Source: Paraburkholderia sp. PGU19 (lineage in GTDB: Bacteria; Pseudomonadota; Gammaproteobacteria; Burkholderiales; Burkholderiaceae). Taken from it: a DNA stretch of 64,000 bases. How positions within the stretch are numbered: position 1 is the first letter of the stretch; every line of letters begins with the position of its first letter. Positions 16,408 to 25,321 of this stretch are shown here, in pieces. A program made the position numbers and the translations under genes. A model generated the notes under the pieces. That model worked only from the letters and a program-made list of their open reading frames with translations, was not told where the DNA came from and made no database searches. The stretch is taken from assembly GCF_013426915.1 (NCBI RefSeq), contig NZ_AP023183.1:788822-852821 (forward strand), in the 5' to 3' direction.

Positions 16408-17483
16408 CTTCTGCCGAACAGCGCGCGACATTGAAGGCTCTGATCGACGAGGCGATCGCAGCCGGGGCTCGCCAGGCACGTGCGTGCGCCATGCTGGGGC
16501 TGAGCGCGCGCACCGTGCAGCGCTGGCAAGGCGCCGGTCCTGAAGCGGTGGACGGGCGCACCTTGCGCCGCCATGAGCCTGCCCACAAGCTGTCGGCCGA
16601 TGAACGCGCCGAACTGCTGGCGGTGGCCAACTCTGCTGAATTCGCTCATCTGCCACCGAGCCAGATCGTGCCACGACTGGCCGACCAGCAACGCTACATT
16701 GCCTCGGAATCGACGTTTTACCGGGTGCTGCGCGAAGCGAACCAGCTCGCCCACCGGCGCAGCGAACGGCCGGCCCGCGCACGCAGCAAACCGCGCGCAG
16801 TCTGCGCCGACGCGCCGAACCAGCTGTATTCCTGGGACATTACTTACCTGCCGGCGACGATTCGTGGACAGTTTTTTTATCTGTATCTGTTTCTCGATGT
16901 CTTCAGCCGCAAGATTGTCGGCTGGCAGGTCTATGCCGAGGAAAGCAGCGCGCTGGCCAGCGAAGTCCTCAGAGACCTTTGCGCACGCGAAGCGATACAG
17001 CCCGAACAGGTGATCCTGCACTCCGATAACGGCGGCCCGATGAAAGGCGCGACGATGCTCGCTACCCTCCAGGCGCTGGGCGTCATGCCGTCGCTCAGTC
17101 GCCCCGGCGTGAGCAACGACAACCCGTATTCCGAGTCGCTGTTCAAGACCCTGAAGTACCGGCCTGCCTATCCTCTCAAGGCGTTCGATACCCTGTTCGC
17201 CGCGCGCACCTGGGTGGGCGCGCTGGTGCGCTGGTACAACGAGGAGCATCGTCACAGCGCGATCCGGTTCGTGACGCCGGCGCAACGTCATGCCAACCTC
17301 GATCAGGACATTCTGTTTCGACGCGCTGCGCTTTACCAGGCGGCAAGGCAGCGCAAACCACTCCGATGGAAAGGCCCCGCCCGCAACTGGCAGCGCGTTG
17401 ACACCGTGCATCTGAATCCCGATCGCATCGATAACCCGAGCGTCACACCACAACGTCGCAACCAGGAGAGAAAAGCCGCCTGA
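16404..17483 (+). CDS. IS3-family transposase OrfB (DDE catalytic subunit)
   Basis: 359 residues from ATG 16404. An N-terminal helix-turn-helix is followed by the integrase core: YSWDITYLPA (first Asp), ILHSDNGGPMKG (second Asp) and NDNPYSESLFKTLKY (Glu). The C-terminus WYNEEHRHSAIRFVTPAQRH is typical of the family. All catalytic residues are present, so the element may be active. Confidence 0.9.
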   Translation: MTSAEQRATLKALIDEAIAAGARQARACAMLGLSARTVQRWQGAGPEAVDGRTLRRHEPAHKLSADERAELLAVANSAEFAHLPPSQIVPRLADQQRYIASESTFYRVLREANQLAHRRSERPARARSKPRAVCADAPNQLYSWDITYLPATIRGQFFYLYLFLDVFSRKIVGWQVYAEESSALASEVLRDLCAREAIQPEQVILHSDNGGPMKGATMLATLQALGVMPSLSRPGVSNDNPYSESLFKTLKYRPAYPLKAFDTLFAARTWVGALVRWYNEEHRHSAIRFVTPAQRHANLDQDILFRRAALYQAARQRKPLRWKGPARNWQRVDTVHLNPDRIDNPSVTPQRRNQERKAA

Positions 17484-17611
17484 TATTTATTCGTTGAGGC
17501 GACAACTAGCTTGAAAATTTCCGCGATTGGCTGCTGATTTTAGCCGTTGGCTCAAGCAAACACATGCTGTTTTACCAGCGATTACGGACGTGCATATAGC
17601 GAGCTATCTAG

Positions 17612-19090
17612 TTGGGCCTGAACAAAGCGGAGGACCTTGCGCGACGTGGCTTCGGGGTTGAATTGGCGTTGTGGAAATTGCAGGGACCTGGCATATTAAA
17701 GCCTAAATCCTGCAAATCCTGCGAGGTGCGGATGGGTCCGAAGACGCCTGTGACTGAAGGAGATTTCTTCCGGCAACCGCTGCGCGAACAGATCAATCTG
17801 AAGCATCCGCTGGTACGGCTGACCGAGCTGATCAACTGGGATCGTTTGGGCGTCGCGATGAGCGAGAGCTTCGTGTCGCGCAAGGGGCGACCGGCGACAT
17901 CACCCAGGCTGATCGCCGGGCTGCTGTATCTGCAGCACGCATTTGACCTGTCCGACGAAGAGGTCGTCTGGCAGTGGGTGGAAAACCCGTATTGGCAGGT
18001 GTTCACCGGCGAAACGTACCTGCAGACCGAGCCGCCGATCGACCCGTCGAGCCTGACGCGCTGGCGCAAGCGGCTGGGCGAGGCCGGCATTGAAGAGCTG
18101 CTGGCCGAGACGATCGAAGCAGCCAAACGTGCCGGCGTGATCAAGGCCTCGAGTGTGAAGCGCGTGATCGTAGACACTACGGTCATGCAGAAGGCGATTG
18201 CCCATCCAACCGATTCACGGTTGCTTGAACGGTGTCGCGAACATCTGGTGAAGGCGGCCGCACGGCATGGCCTGAAGCTGCGGCAGAACTACAACCGCGA
18301 GGCGCCGCACCTGGCGCGTCAGATTGGCCGTTACGCACATGCGAAGCAGTACAAGCGCATGAAGAAAGTGTTGCGTACGCTGCGCTCGCGGGTGGGTCGG
18401 GTGATGCGTGACGTGGAGCGGCAGCTTGGCACGCTCGCCGATGGTAGCCGCGCGGCCCTGCAGGAACTGATTGGGCGCACGAAGCGCATCCTGTCGCAAA
18501 AGACAAAGGACAAAAACAAGCTCTACGCATTGCACGCACCAGAAGTCGAGTGTCTGGCCAAGGGCAAGGCACGCACACCCTACGAGTTCGGCGTGAAGGT
18601 GTCGATCACGACGACGCACAAGGAGGGCCTGGTCGTTGGCATGCGCTCAATGCCAGGCAATCCGTACGACGGGCACACGCTCGCTGAGGCGCTGGAGCAG
18701 GCGGCAATCCTGTGTGACGCTACGCCGGAGGTCGCCATCGTCGACCGTGGCTACAAGGGCGTGGACATCGAAGGTGTGAAGATCTACCACCCGGGCCTGC
18801 GGCGAGGCATCACGCGAGGATTGCGGGCGATGATCAGACGGCGCAGCGCGATCGAGCCAGCTATCGGCCACATGAAGACCGACGGGAAGCTCGACCGGAA
18901 CTGGCTAAAGGGGACGCTCGGCGACGCGATGCATGCGGTGCTGTGCGGCGCAGGCCACAATCTGCGGATGATCTTCAGGAAGCTGCGGCTTTTTTGCACC
19001 GTCGTTCTTGTCGCGTTGTTCGTTTCTGTCGATCAGACAACGCCCGTCGCCTGACGCCGACGACGGACAAAACGCTTTATTCAGGGCTGA
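17612..19090 (+). mobile_element. IS5-family insertion sequence
   Basis: The ends are imperfectly inverted: TTGGGCCTGAACAAAGCG from 17612 against TCAGCCCTGAATAAAGCG (complement of 19073-19090). CTATCTA occurs at both flanks (17604-17610 and 19091-19097), a candidate target duplication. One intact transposase is inside. It is the second insertion in the same recombinase gene. Confidence 0.8.
17732..19054 (+). CDS. IS5-family transposase
   Basis: 440 residues from ATG 17732 (MGPKTPVTEGDFFRQPLREQ). The DUF772-like N-terminus (HAFDLSDEEVVWQWVENPYW, PPIDPSSLTRWRKRLG) is followed by the DDE core: VIVDTTVMQKAI (Asp), EVAIVDRGYKGVDIE (Asp) and RRRSAIEPAIGHMKTDGKLD (Glu). It is complete and could be active. 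Confidence 0.9.
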   Translation: MGPKTPVTEGDFFRQPLREQINLKHPLVRLTELINWDRLGVAMSESFVSRKGRPATSPRLIAGLLYLQHAFDLSDEEVVWQWVENPYWQVFTGETYLQTEPPIDPSSLTRWRKRLGEAGIEELLAETIEAAKRAGVIKASSVKRVIVDTTVMQKAIAHPTDSRLLERCREHLVKAAARHGLKLRQNYNREAPHLARQIGRYAHAKQYKRMKKVLRTLRSRVGRVMRDVERQLGTLADGSRAALQELIGRTKRILSQKTKDKNKLYALHAPEVECLAKGKARTPYEFGVKVSITTTHKEGLVVGMRSMPGNPYDGHTLAEALEQAAILCDATPEVAIVDRGYKGVDIEGVKIYHPGLRRGITRGLRAMIRRRSAIEPAIGHMKTDGKLDRNWLKGTLGDAMHAVLCGAGHNLRMIFRKLRLFCTVVLVALFVSVDQTTPVA

Positions 19091-20116
19091 CTATCTACGT
19101 TATCGGGCTCGTCATCGATGTCCCAGATCATGCGACACCTACGTATTGAAACGGTTGCTGGATTTTCTGCGCCAACAGGGTGCCATCGCAGAGTTGCGGA
19201 CCGTTGCCGTCGAGGTGACGCCCGATCGGCGTTTATTGGACGAGTACACGGTGTACTTGCCGCAGGAACGGGGTCTTTCGGCCGAGACGATCGGCATCTA
19301 TGTGCCTTTTGCCCGAGTCTTTTTGACGGCCTGTTTCCGTGACCGTAAAAACATACAACTTGCTTCACTGCGCGCCGCTAATGTCATCGCATTTGTGCAG
19401 GAGCAGGTAAAATCTCTGCATCTGGCGCGGGCAAAAATGATGGTCACTGCGCTGCGATCTTTCCTCCGCTATTTGCGTTACTGCGGCGCCGTCAAGTGTG
19501 ATCTGGCTGCCGCTGTACCTACCGTTGCCAACTGGTCGATGGCGTCAATCCCTCGTGCGATTTCATTGGAGCATGCACAAGCAGCGCTCGCGTCTTGCAA
19601 CCGTCAAAGCGCCGTGGGCTCCCGGGATTATGCAATTTTATTGCTGCTGGCCCGACTGGGTTTGCGCGCGGGGGAAATCGTCGCGCTCAAACTGGATGAC
19701 ATCGATTGGGATAGTGGAAGTCTGTATGTGCATGGTAAGGGCGCAAGGGGATGTCCCATGCCGCTACCGGCCGATGTGGGTGAGGCGATCGCCGACTACC
19801 TGCAGAAGGGACGACCGCACAGTACCAGTCGTTCTGTATTTTTGCGTAGCGTAGCGCCGGTGGGGGAGTTTCAGGGGCAGGAAGCCATCGGATCTATCGT
19901 TGTGCAGGCGCTGAAACGAGCAGGTGTTGATACGCCGCACAAGGGTGCGCATCAGTTTCGACATCGACTGGCCTGCGATCTATTGCGCCAGGGTGCCTCC
20001 CTGGCAGAGATAGGCGAGCTGTTGCGCCATCGCCGTCCAGAAACAACGGCGATCTACACGAGGGTCGATCTTGCTGCCTTGCGCACACTGGGCTTGCCTT
20101 GGCCGGGAGGTGTGCG

Positions 20117-20197
20117 ATGAACACACTGCGCGAAGCGGTTCAGAGCTATTTAGCGTTGCGCCGCGGCCTGGGATTCAAGCCTGAACTCTTGGCGCGC
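20117..20197 (+). pseudogene. Second RIT tyrosine recombinase, N-terminal stub
   Basis: ATG 20117 overlaps the stop of the first recombinase (ATGA) and begins MNTLREAVQSYLALRRGLGF, as in the second gene of recombinase trios. After about 26 codons the frame meets foreign DNA: an F420-type oxidoreductase end. The rest of the gene and the third recombinase are absent. Confidence 0.65.
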
Positions 20198-20198
20198 C

Positions 20199-20402
20199 AT
20201 GGGTTTTAGCGACGCGGACTTCACCAATGGCGGCTCTGATTACCTTATCGACTCAATCATAGCCTGGGGCGATGAAAGCGCCCTCCGCAAGCGCATTCAG
20301 GAACATTTCGACGCCGGGGCCGACCATGTCTGTTTCAAGGCGGTTGGGCCGGACAATAACACCGACATGCGCATCATCGAACGGCTCGCCCCGAAACGCT
20401 GA
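20199..20402 (+). pseudogene. LLM-class F420-dependent oxidoreductase, C-terminal remnant
   Basis: The frame MGFSDADFTNGGSDYLIDSI, then AWGDESALRKRIQEHFDAGA and DHVCFKAVG matches the C-terminal end of F420-dependent luciferase-like oxidoreductases, especially the GSD..D.I.AWGD and AGADHVC motifs. The N-terminal three quarters is missing, lost at the junction with the tyrosine recombinase stub at about 20195. It shows that another F420-type enzyme was once encoded here. Confidence 0.65.
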
Positions 20403-20493
20403 CAGGGCGCATCGAATGACCGATAAGGCCCGACGGAGGTTGTGTCGCGACAAGATCGGCACGGCGAGGGATTTCCGCGATGATAAGGATTCC

Positions 20494-20825
20494 TTATGCA
20501 GCCAACAAATTGAATTGATCGGCAGCGGTTCGGGTAACGCCGTTGTCCCTCATCTGGCCTTTCCTGATCATATGCATGGTCTCATTGCCTGACAGGATGA
20601 TGCGAGCACATCGGAAATCCTTGAAGCCCATCATTGGTCTGATTCGGCGTTGATGGCCCGATGATCCTGTTCGACGATGTTGTTCAAATACTTGACCTGC
20701 CGGACCTTGATGGGCATTTCCCGTTCAGCGTTGATGGCCTGAAGGGCGGCCAGATTGGCCCCACTTTTATCCATGGTCACGGTCTTCTCAGGCGCACCAT
20801 TCGGTTTTACCGAGTCAATGTTCAC
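20494..20825 (-). pseudogene. IS6-family transposase, C-terminal remnant
   Basis: On the minus strand TVTMDKSGANLAALQAINAE, then VRQVKYLNNIVEQDHRAI is the catalytic region of IS6/IS26-type transposases. A frameshift near 20650 is followed by RPMMGFKDFRCARIILSGNE and TMHMIRKGQM to a stop at 20494. The N-terminus is missing. Confidence 0.7.
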
Positions 20826-21590
20826 GGTGCTGAAGCTGGACGATTTTGTGCCGAAGGGACCATCCGTTGCGTCCGATTCGCGCGTGGCTCAATGACGCGC
20901 TTAAACGCATGGACGACGTTTTCGCTCGGATGTACGAGGCTGACGCGAAAGGAGGTCGGCCGAGCATCGCGCCGGAGAAACTGGTGCGAGCTCTTTTGCT
21001 GCAGGTGCAGTACTCGATTCGTAGCGAGCGCATGCTGGTGGAACAGATTTCCTACAACATGCTGTTCCGCTGGTTCGTCGGCCTGCCGATGGACGGGACC
21101 GTGTGGGACCACTCGACGTTCAGCAGGAACCGCGACCGGTTGCTCAAACACGATGTGGTGTTGTTGCTCTTCAACGAGACAGTCGAGACCGCGCGCGAGT
21201 GTGGACATCTTTCTGGGGAGCACTTTAGCGTCGACGGTATATTGATTCAGCATGGGCCGGGCAGAAGAGCTTTGTGCCGAAGGCAAGTCCAGACGAAGAC
21301 GACACACCTCCTGACGACCCGCCCGCGCCGAATGACAACTGGCACGGACAGAAGCGCAAGAGACGCACCAATCCTCGACGGACGAGCAGGCACGCCTGTT
21401 TCGCAAGAGCAAAGGAACGGGTGCGATGCTCTGTTATATGGGCCACGTGCTGACCGACAACCGGCACGGCCTGGTAGCCAACGCGCAGGTGACGCTGGCG
21501 ACGGGCACCGCCGAGCGGGACGCGGCCGAACAGATGCTGGCTGATGACTTTGCCTTTGCAAACGCGTTCTGCGCGACCCATGACGATGCC
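20818..21590 (+). pseudogene. IS5-like transposase with several frameshifts
   Basis: The start MFTVLKLDDFVPK (ATG 20818) is followed, after one extra base near 20853, by DHPLRPIRAWLNDALKRMDD and VWDHSTFSRNRDRLL. After HFSVDGILIQ a second shift gives AWAGQKSFVPKASPDEDD, and a third gives RLFRKSKGTGAMLCYMGHVL. Similarity ends near 21590, before the last catalytic residue. Unlike the intact IS5 element at 17612 it is thoroughly decayed. Confidence 0.7.
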
Positions 21591-21609
21591 GGCTCATGCG
21601 GGCGTCGTC

Positions 21610-22033
21610 GGACCGCTGAGATGGAAGCGGGATCGTCAACCGTCGCGAACCCGACGCTCATAGTATCCGCAGATCTTGCCGCCTGGCGTCCGCCGATCGA
21701 GCCGCGCCTGAACGCGCTGGTGCTAATGGATCCGCTCGCGGTAATGTTCACCGCGCCAGGCTTTTTGGCCATACGCATCCAGGTGCTACTGTATCGACCG
21801 GAAAGAAGGCTTCACTCAGCGCGCCACGCAATGCGCTAGCCGTCGCGTCCGGATTGCCGGTGACGCCGCAACAGCATGTCGTTCCGGGCCACTTCGTGTT
21901 CGTCGATCCCTGCCCGCCGCAGATTGCGGCCGATACGCCGCTCATTTGCCAGGACGCGCCGGGATTCGATCGTCCGGCGATTCATCATCAGATCGCGAAT
22001 CAGGTGGTGGATTTTTTGCGCGCACATCTGTAA
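21610..22033 (+). pseudogene. Alpha/beta hydrolase, C-terminal remnant
   Basis: One frame gives LNALVLMDPLAVMFTAPGF, then IQVLLYRPERR; after a one-base shift near 21815 it continues LSAPRNALAVASGLPVTPQQ, HVVPGHFVFVDPCPPQIA and ends VVDFLRAHL with TAA at 22031-22033. The HVVPGHFVF part holds the catalytic histidine region of dienelactone-hydrolase-like proteins. The N-terminal part with the nucleophile is absent. Confidence 0.5.
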
Positions 22034-22160
22034 CCGTAACAGTACAGTCGAGCACAATCGGAATCCGCAGGACCTCCGGTTCGTGCTTTCACCAGACCAA
22101 CCCGTCCCCGTTCACAATCAGCGGTGGCAGGCCGGACGGCTCGCGACGATTTTATGGCCT

Positions 22161-23114
22161 TCAGCCGAGAGAACCGCTTTCCGGATAGCGCCGGTAATAA
22201 TCCACCATTTCAGCGATCGCATTACGCACGGTATAATCCGGCGAGAAGCCGAACTCCTTGACGGCGCGGCTACCATCGACATTCGGTGGAAAGGCCGAGC
22301 CATAGGGCGGTTGTGGATCCCGAATAATATCGCAATCGGGCACTATGTCTCGAATGATCGCGATAACCTCGTCTTCGGAAAAAACCTTTTCGGTCGGAGT
22401 GTTGAACAGCCAGTGTTCGGATCTTGGCGCAAGCGTCGCATCCACGCACAATTTGGCCTGATCCTTATTATAGATCATCTGAATGCCCGTTTTCGCCCAT
22501 GACGGAAATCTGGACGAGCGACCAACGGCGGCATTGTAAATGATCCGATTGTAATTGGCGCCCCAGCTTCCCGTCAGCTTGCCGAGGCCGAAGGCGAACG
22601 CGACGCGAACGCAGGTGGCATCGAGACCGCGCTCGCGATAAATGGCGGTCATGAGCTCACCATAATATTTGCTGGCGCCATAGGTCGTGGTTGGTGCGAT
22701 CCGGTAGTTTTCGTCGGTCAGCCTGCCGTCATAATCGGTCAAGGTGCCTACAGCGGCGATCGAGCTACTCCAACACACCCGTTCTACCCCTTGTGCCATC
22801 GCCACGTCGAATATGTTCGCCGTACCGCGACAGTTCACGTCGATCGCCTTCACAGGGAAAGCAACCGATTCCGGCCCGAGATAGGCGGCCAGATGAAGGA
22901 TGTGGCTTATCTTCCGATCCCTGACGAGATTCGCTAGGAGGTCGACATCCAGAATGTCTCCCGCAACGATGTCCGCATCCGGCGCGATGGCGGTCAGCAT
23001 CGGCGCTTCGCTCTTTTGATCGAGAACCGTCACCTCGTGCCCGCGTCGCACGAACTCGGCGACCGCGTACATCCCGATATTTCCGCTGCCGCCGGTAACC
23101 AGGATATGCCCCAT
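22161..23114 (-). CDS. NAD-dependent epimerase/dehydratase family protein
   Basis: 317 residues from ATG at 23114 (MGHILVTGGSGNIGMYAVAE), chosen because GGAGG lies just ahead. It has GGSGNIG for NAD, the catalytic YGASK, and an extended SDR C-terminal domain. The family acts on nucleotide sugars but also on 3-beta-hydroxysteroids and similar alcohols; with catabolic neighbours either is possible. A truncated SDR tail lies 38 bases upstream on the same strand, so the operon's first gene seems to have been cut. Confidence 0.8.
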   Translation of the reverse strand: MGHILVTGGSGNIGMYAVAEFVRRGHEVTVLDQKSEAPMLTAIAPDADIVAGDILDVDLLANLVRDRKISHILHLAAYLGPESVAFPVKAIDVNCRGTANIFDVAMAQGVERVCWSSSIAAVGTLTDYDGRLTDENYRIAPTTTYGASKYYGELMTAIYRERGLDATCVRVAFAFGLGKLTGSWGANYNRIIYNAAVGRSSRFPSWAKTGIQMIYNKDQAKLCVDATLAPRSEHWLFNTPTEKVFSEDEVIAIIRDIVPDCDIIRDPQPPYGSAFPPNVDGSRAVKEFGFSPDYTVRNAIAEMVDYYRRYPESGSLG

Positions 23115-23151
23115 ATGACCTCCTATAATATCTGAATGCAAGCGTTGGGTA

Positions 23152-23280
23152 TCAGGCTGCGATCAGGCCGCCGTCGACGATCATCACGGTGCCGGTCACG
23201 AAATCGGCTTCGTCGGATAGCAGCCAGCGCACGGCATATTGCGCGACACTGTGTGCTCCCACGCGACTCCAGCGGATATG
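23152..23280 (-). pseudogene. SDR C-terminal fragment
   Basis: On the minus strand SVAQYAVRWLLSDEADFVTG, then TVMIVDGGLIAA and a stop at 23152-23154. The DFVTG...VDGG ending is the standard C-terminus of classical SDRs. The rest of the gene is missing; the upstream sequence shows no continuation. It directly precedes the epimerase-type gene. Confidence 0.7.
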
Positions 23281-23587
23281 CTGGCTCTTGCACATTCGAC
23301 GGCCAACTATTCGGTAAATCGACGATTTCGACGAAGCCGGTGGAGATTCGTCGTCCTACACGTTGCCACGTCCGCGCCGTTTAAACCTTCTCGGGTGGCG
23401 ACGCTTGATCGTAGCATGGCCGATACAGAGATTTGCCAGGTCGATACCGGCCCGGTCCGTTTGGTGCTGATAGGCTTCCCTTCCGTACGAGGGCTCCGTT
23501 GCCGGTCTCAGGTCGGAGCAAAAACGGCCGCTCCCCGACAGAGCATGGTTGCGGTTCCGTTGCGGTCAATCATTGTTCGATCGCGGA

Positions 23588-23831
23588 AGCGGATGACGAC
23601 TCAATGATCAGTGAAACAAAGTCAGCAATGTCTTTCATCGCGCTGACCGAATGATGCAATCCTCCATCCATCGTGAGAAACCCGTGTATTCGTGCCGTCG
23701 TAGCGCTTGGGCGCGGTTGGAACGCCGGCTTTGGAGAGTCTCTGCGCATATCGCTCGCCATCGGTGCATAGCAGATCGTACTCTGCAGTAAGAACGAAAG
23801 CTGGTGGCAAGTTTGCGAAAATGCGCGGCAT
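23588..23831 (-). pseudogene. Alpha/beta hydrolase (hormone-sensitive-lipase type), C-terminal remnant
   Basis: The minus strand gives [20 protein letters not shown], then [14 protein letters not shown]; a one-base shift gives [20 protein letters not shown] and [20 protein letters not shown] and HGFL are the Asp and His regions of the HSL-type esterase family. The nucleophile domain is missing and the frame is broken, so it is inactive. Confidence 0.6.
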
Positions 23832-23867
23832 GCAGTGACTCGAAACAAAACCCGTTCAACTATCTTG

Positions 23868-24266
23868 CTAGTCCGGAATTTGCATCGGATCCATGTATTC
23901 TCGAATAGACGACACCTTTTCATCCCGGATTTGAATCAAGAAGTGATACGTATTGCGGTATGTCCTGCCATCGTGCCACTCGCCTTCGGCTTCCAACTCA
24001 ACTGCGACTCGATCAGATTCGGCAGTGACGCCCAGAACCCGGTGTTGCATACCCCGCGGCAATACTTTATGCATATTGCTCATCATGCGACGCGTTCGTA
24101 CAGTGTCCTTGGGGCCCGCAACTTTGACCCGCGCGGGGTCGCCGATGACCCACCAGGTTCCATCATCACATAGCAATGACATTGCATCTTGCATTTTCAT
24201 TCCGAAGGCAAGCGCGAGGAAGCGGAGTGCTACTTGCTTGTTAGCCTCAAGCTGATCGCTGGTCAT
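23868..24266 (-). CDS. SnoaL-like (NTF2-fold) protein
   Basis: 132 residues starting MTSDQLEANKQVALRFLALA. The fold pattern (long first helix, DDGTWWVIGDP, then VAVELEAEGEWHDGRTYRNT and YHFLIQIRDEKVSSIREYMD) is that of SnoaL/ketosteroid-isomerase-like proteins. Such proteins act as isomerases, cyclases or hydratases or have no known reaction. Same strand as the enoyl-CoA hydratase and MaoC genes, 133 bases downstream of them. Three more NTF2/SRPBCC-type proteins lie at 44.5-52.3 kb, so small cone-fold proteins are a theme of this pathway. Confidence 0.75.
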   Translation of the reverse strand: MTSDQLEANKQVALRFLALAFGMKMQDAMSLLCDDGTWWVIGDPARVKVAGPKDTVRTRRMMSNMHKVLPRGMQHRVLGVTAESDRVAVELEAEGEWHDGRTYRNTYHFLIQIRDEKVSSIREYMDPMQIPD

Positions 24267-24399
24267 GTTGTCTTAGGCTCGCAGAAATAAGTCGTATTAG
24301 TTTCGGTGGGCGACGTACCACGGGCGACGTGGTCGCCTGTGGATGCGCTTACCATCCAGCGCGCTATCGCAGACGATATCCGCAGGAATGCGAAACCAT

Positions 24400-25191
24400 T
24401 CAGTCGAAGTCGCGCCGCTGTTTTCCCAAGGCGGCCTCGATCCCCTTGCGAAAGTCTTCCGTGGCGGCACATTCGGCAATCGCGGTCGCTTCCTCTGCCA
24501 ACTGGTCATTCAAACTGCGGTACACCGCGTGATTGAGAAGATCCTTTGTCTTCGCCATCGCGGTGGCGGGGCCCGCACTCAGGCGCCTTACGAGCTTTTG
24601 GGTGACGTCCTGGAGGTCCGTCTCACTTACCACCTGGGTGACGATGCCTAAATCCATGGCCTCTTTAGCCCCAAAGCGCTCGCCGAGCAGCGCAAGGCGC
24701 TTCGCGGTCTTGATGCCCATCGCTGCCGTAAGCATTCCGCTCAGACCACAGTCCAATGAAAGACCAACAAGAATATGTGCGGCAATAAAGTACGTGCTCT
24801 CGGCGCTGATGACGAAATCGGCCGCCAAGCAAAGCGACAGCCCTGCGCCGGCGACTGCTCCACGCGTAGCAACGACGATCGGTTTTGGCGATTCGAGAAT
24901 TACCTTAGGTAGCCGGTTGCCGACCAAAAGTTTTTGTTCGAAGGCATCGAAACGCCTTTCCGAGGAAAGATGCAGAAGTTCGCTAAAACCTTTCACGTCG
25001 CCGCCCGCGCAAAAACTTTCCCCTTCTGCCTGAATCAGGATGCACTTGGCCTGTGGATCGGCGCTGGCCAGACGTATCTTTTGAATCAGCTCGCCCGTTA
25101 GTTCCGGGTTTAAAGCATTACGCGCTTCAGGCCGGTCCAGCGTGATGGTTGCAATACGGTCATTAACAGTGAACTTGACGTATTCGAGCAT
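24400..25191 (-). CDS. Enoyl-CoA hydratase/isomerase family protein
   Basis: 263 residues with ATG at 25191 behind a GAGG-type site. The crotonase signature is clear: ITLDRPEARNALNPEL, FCAGGDVKGF (oxyanion hole) and RGAVAGAGLSLCLAADFVIS. The Glu expected near residue 120-140 for hydratase action is not obvious, so isomerase or another crotonase reaction is possible. It is in a minus-strand operon with a MaoC hydratase and an MFE-2-like dehydrogenase. Confidence 0.88.
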   Translation of the reverse strand: MLEYVKFTVNDRIATITLDRPEARNALNPELTGELIQKIRLASADPQAKCILIQAEGESFCAGGDVKGFSELLHLSSERRFDAFEQKLLVGNRLPKVILESPKPIVVATRGAVAGAGLSLCLAADFVISAESTYFIAAHILVGLSLDCGLSGMLTAAMGIKTAKRLALLGERFGAKEAMDLGIVTQVVSETDLQDVTQKLVRRLSAGPATAMAKTKDLLNHAVYRSLNDQLAEEATAIAECAATEDFRKGIEAALGKQRRDFD

Positions 25192-25321
25192 TTTCAGTTC
25201 CTCATTTGACCCGGAAGATTCGGACGACAGCTGGCCAAGGGCGGGAAGTCGTCCGTAGCCTTCCTCTAGCCGTTGTTCTGTGTCATCAGTAGCCGTCGCA
25301 CGTGGTCACGGTTGATGGGAA

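Larger units (their letters stand above)
15862..17505 (+). mobile_element. IS3-family insertion sequence
   Basis: The 10-bp ends TTGTCGCCTC (15862-15871) and GAGGCGACAA (17496-17505) are inverted, and CTAG flanks both sides (15858-15861, 17506-17509) as target duplication. It contains overlapping orfA and orfB, both intact. It sits inside the tyrosine recombinase gene. Confidence 0.88.
15708..20120 (+). pseudogene. Tyrosine recombinase (RIT-type) split by two insertion sequences
   Basis: The pieces are 15708-15861, 17506-17611 and 19091-20120. ATG 15708 follows GGGAGGA and starts MEPSYTRSWSLRCVLEGPLA. Removing the IS3 element (with one CTAG) and the IS5 element (with one CTATCTA) rejoins the frame: the middle piece gives AADFSRWLKQTHAVLPAITD and HIASYL, and the third continues RYRARHRCPRSCDTYVLKRL. 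The catalytic part has GLRAGEIVALKLDDIDW (Arg), HQFRHRLACDLL (His, Arg) and RHRRPETTAIYTRV (His, Tyr). An in-frame TGA remains at 17512-17514, so the gene was probably already damaged. It is followed by the start of a second recombinase with ATGA overlap, the pattern of recombinase-in-trio elements. Confidence 0.75.
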
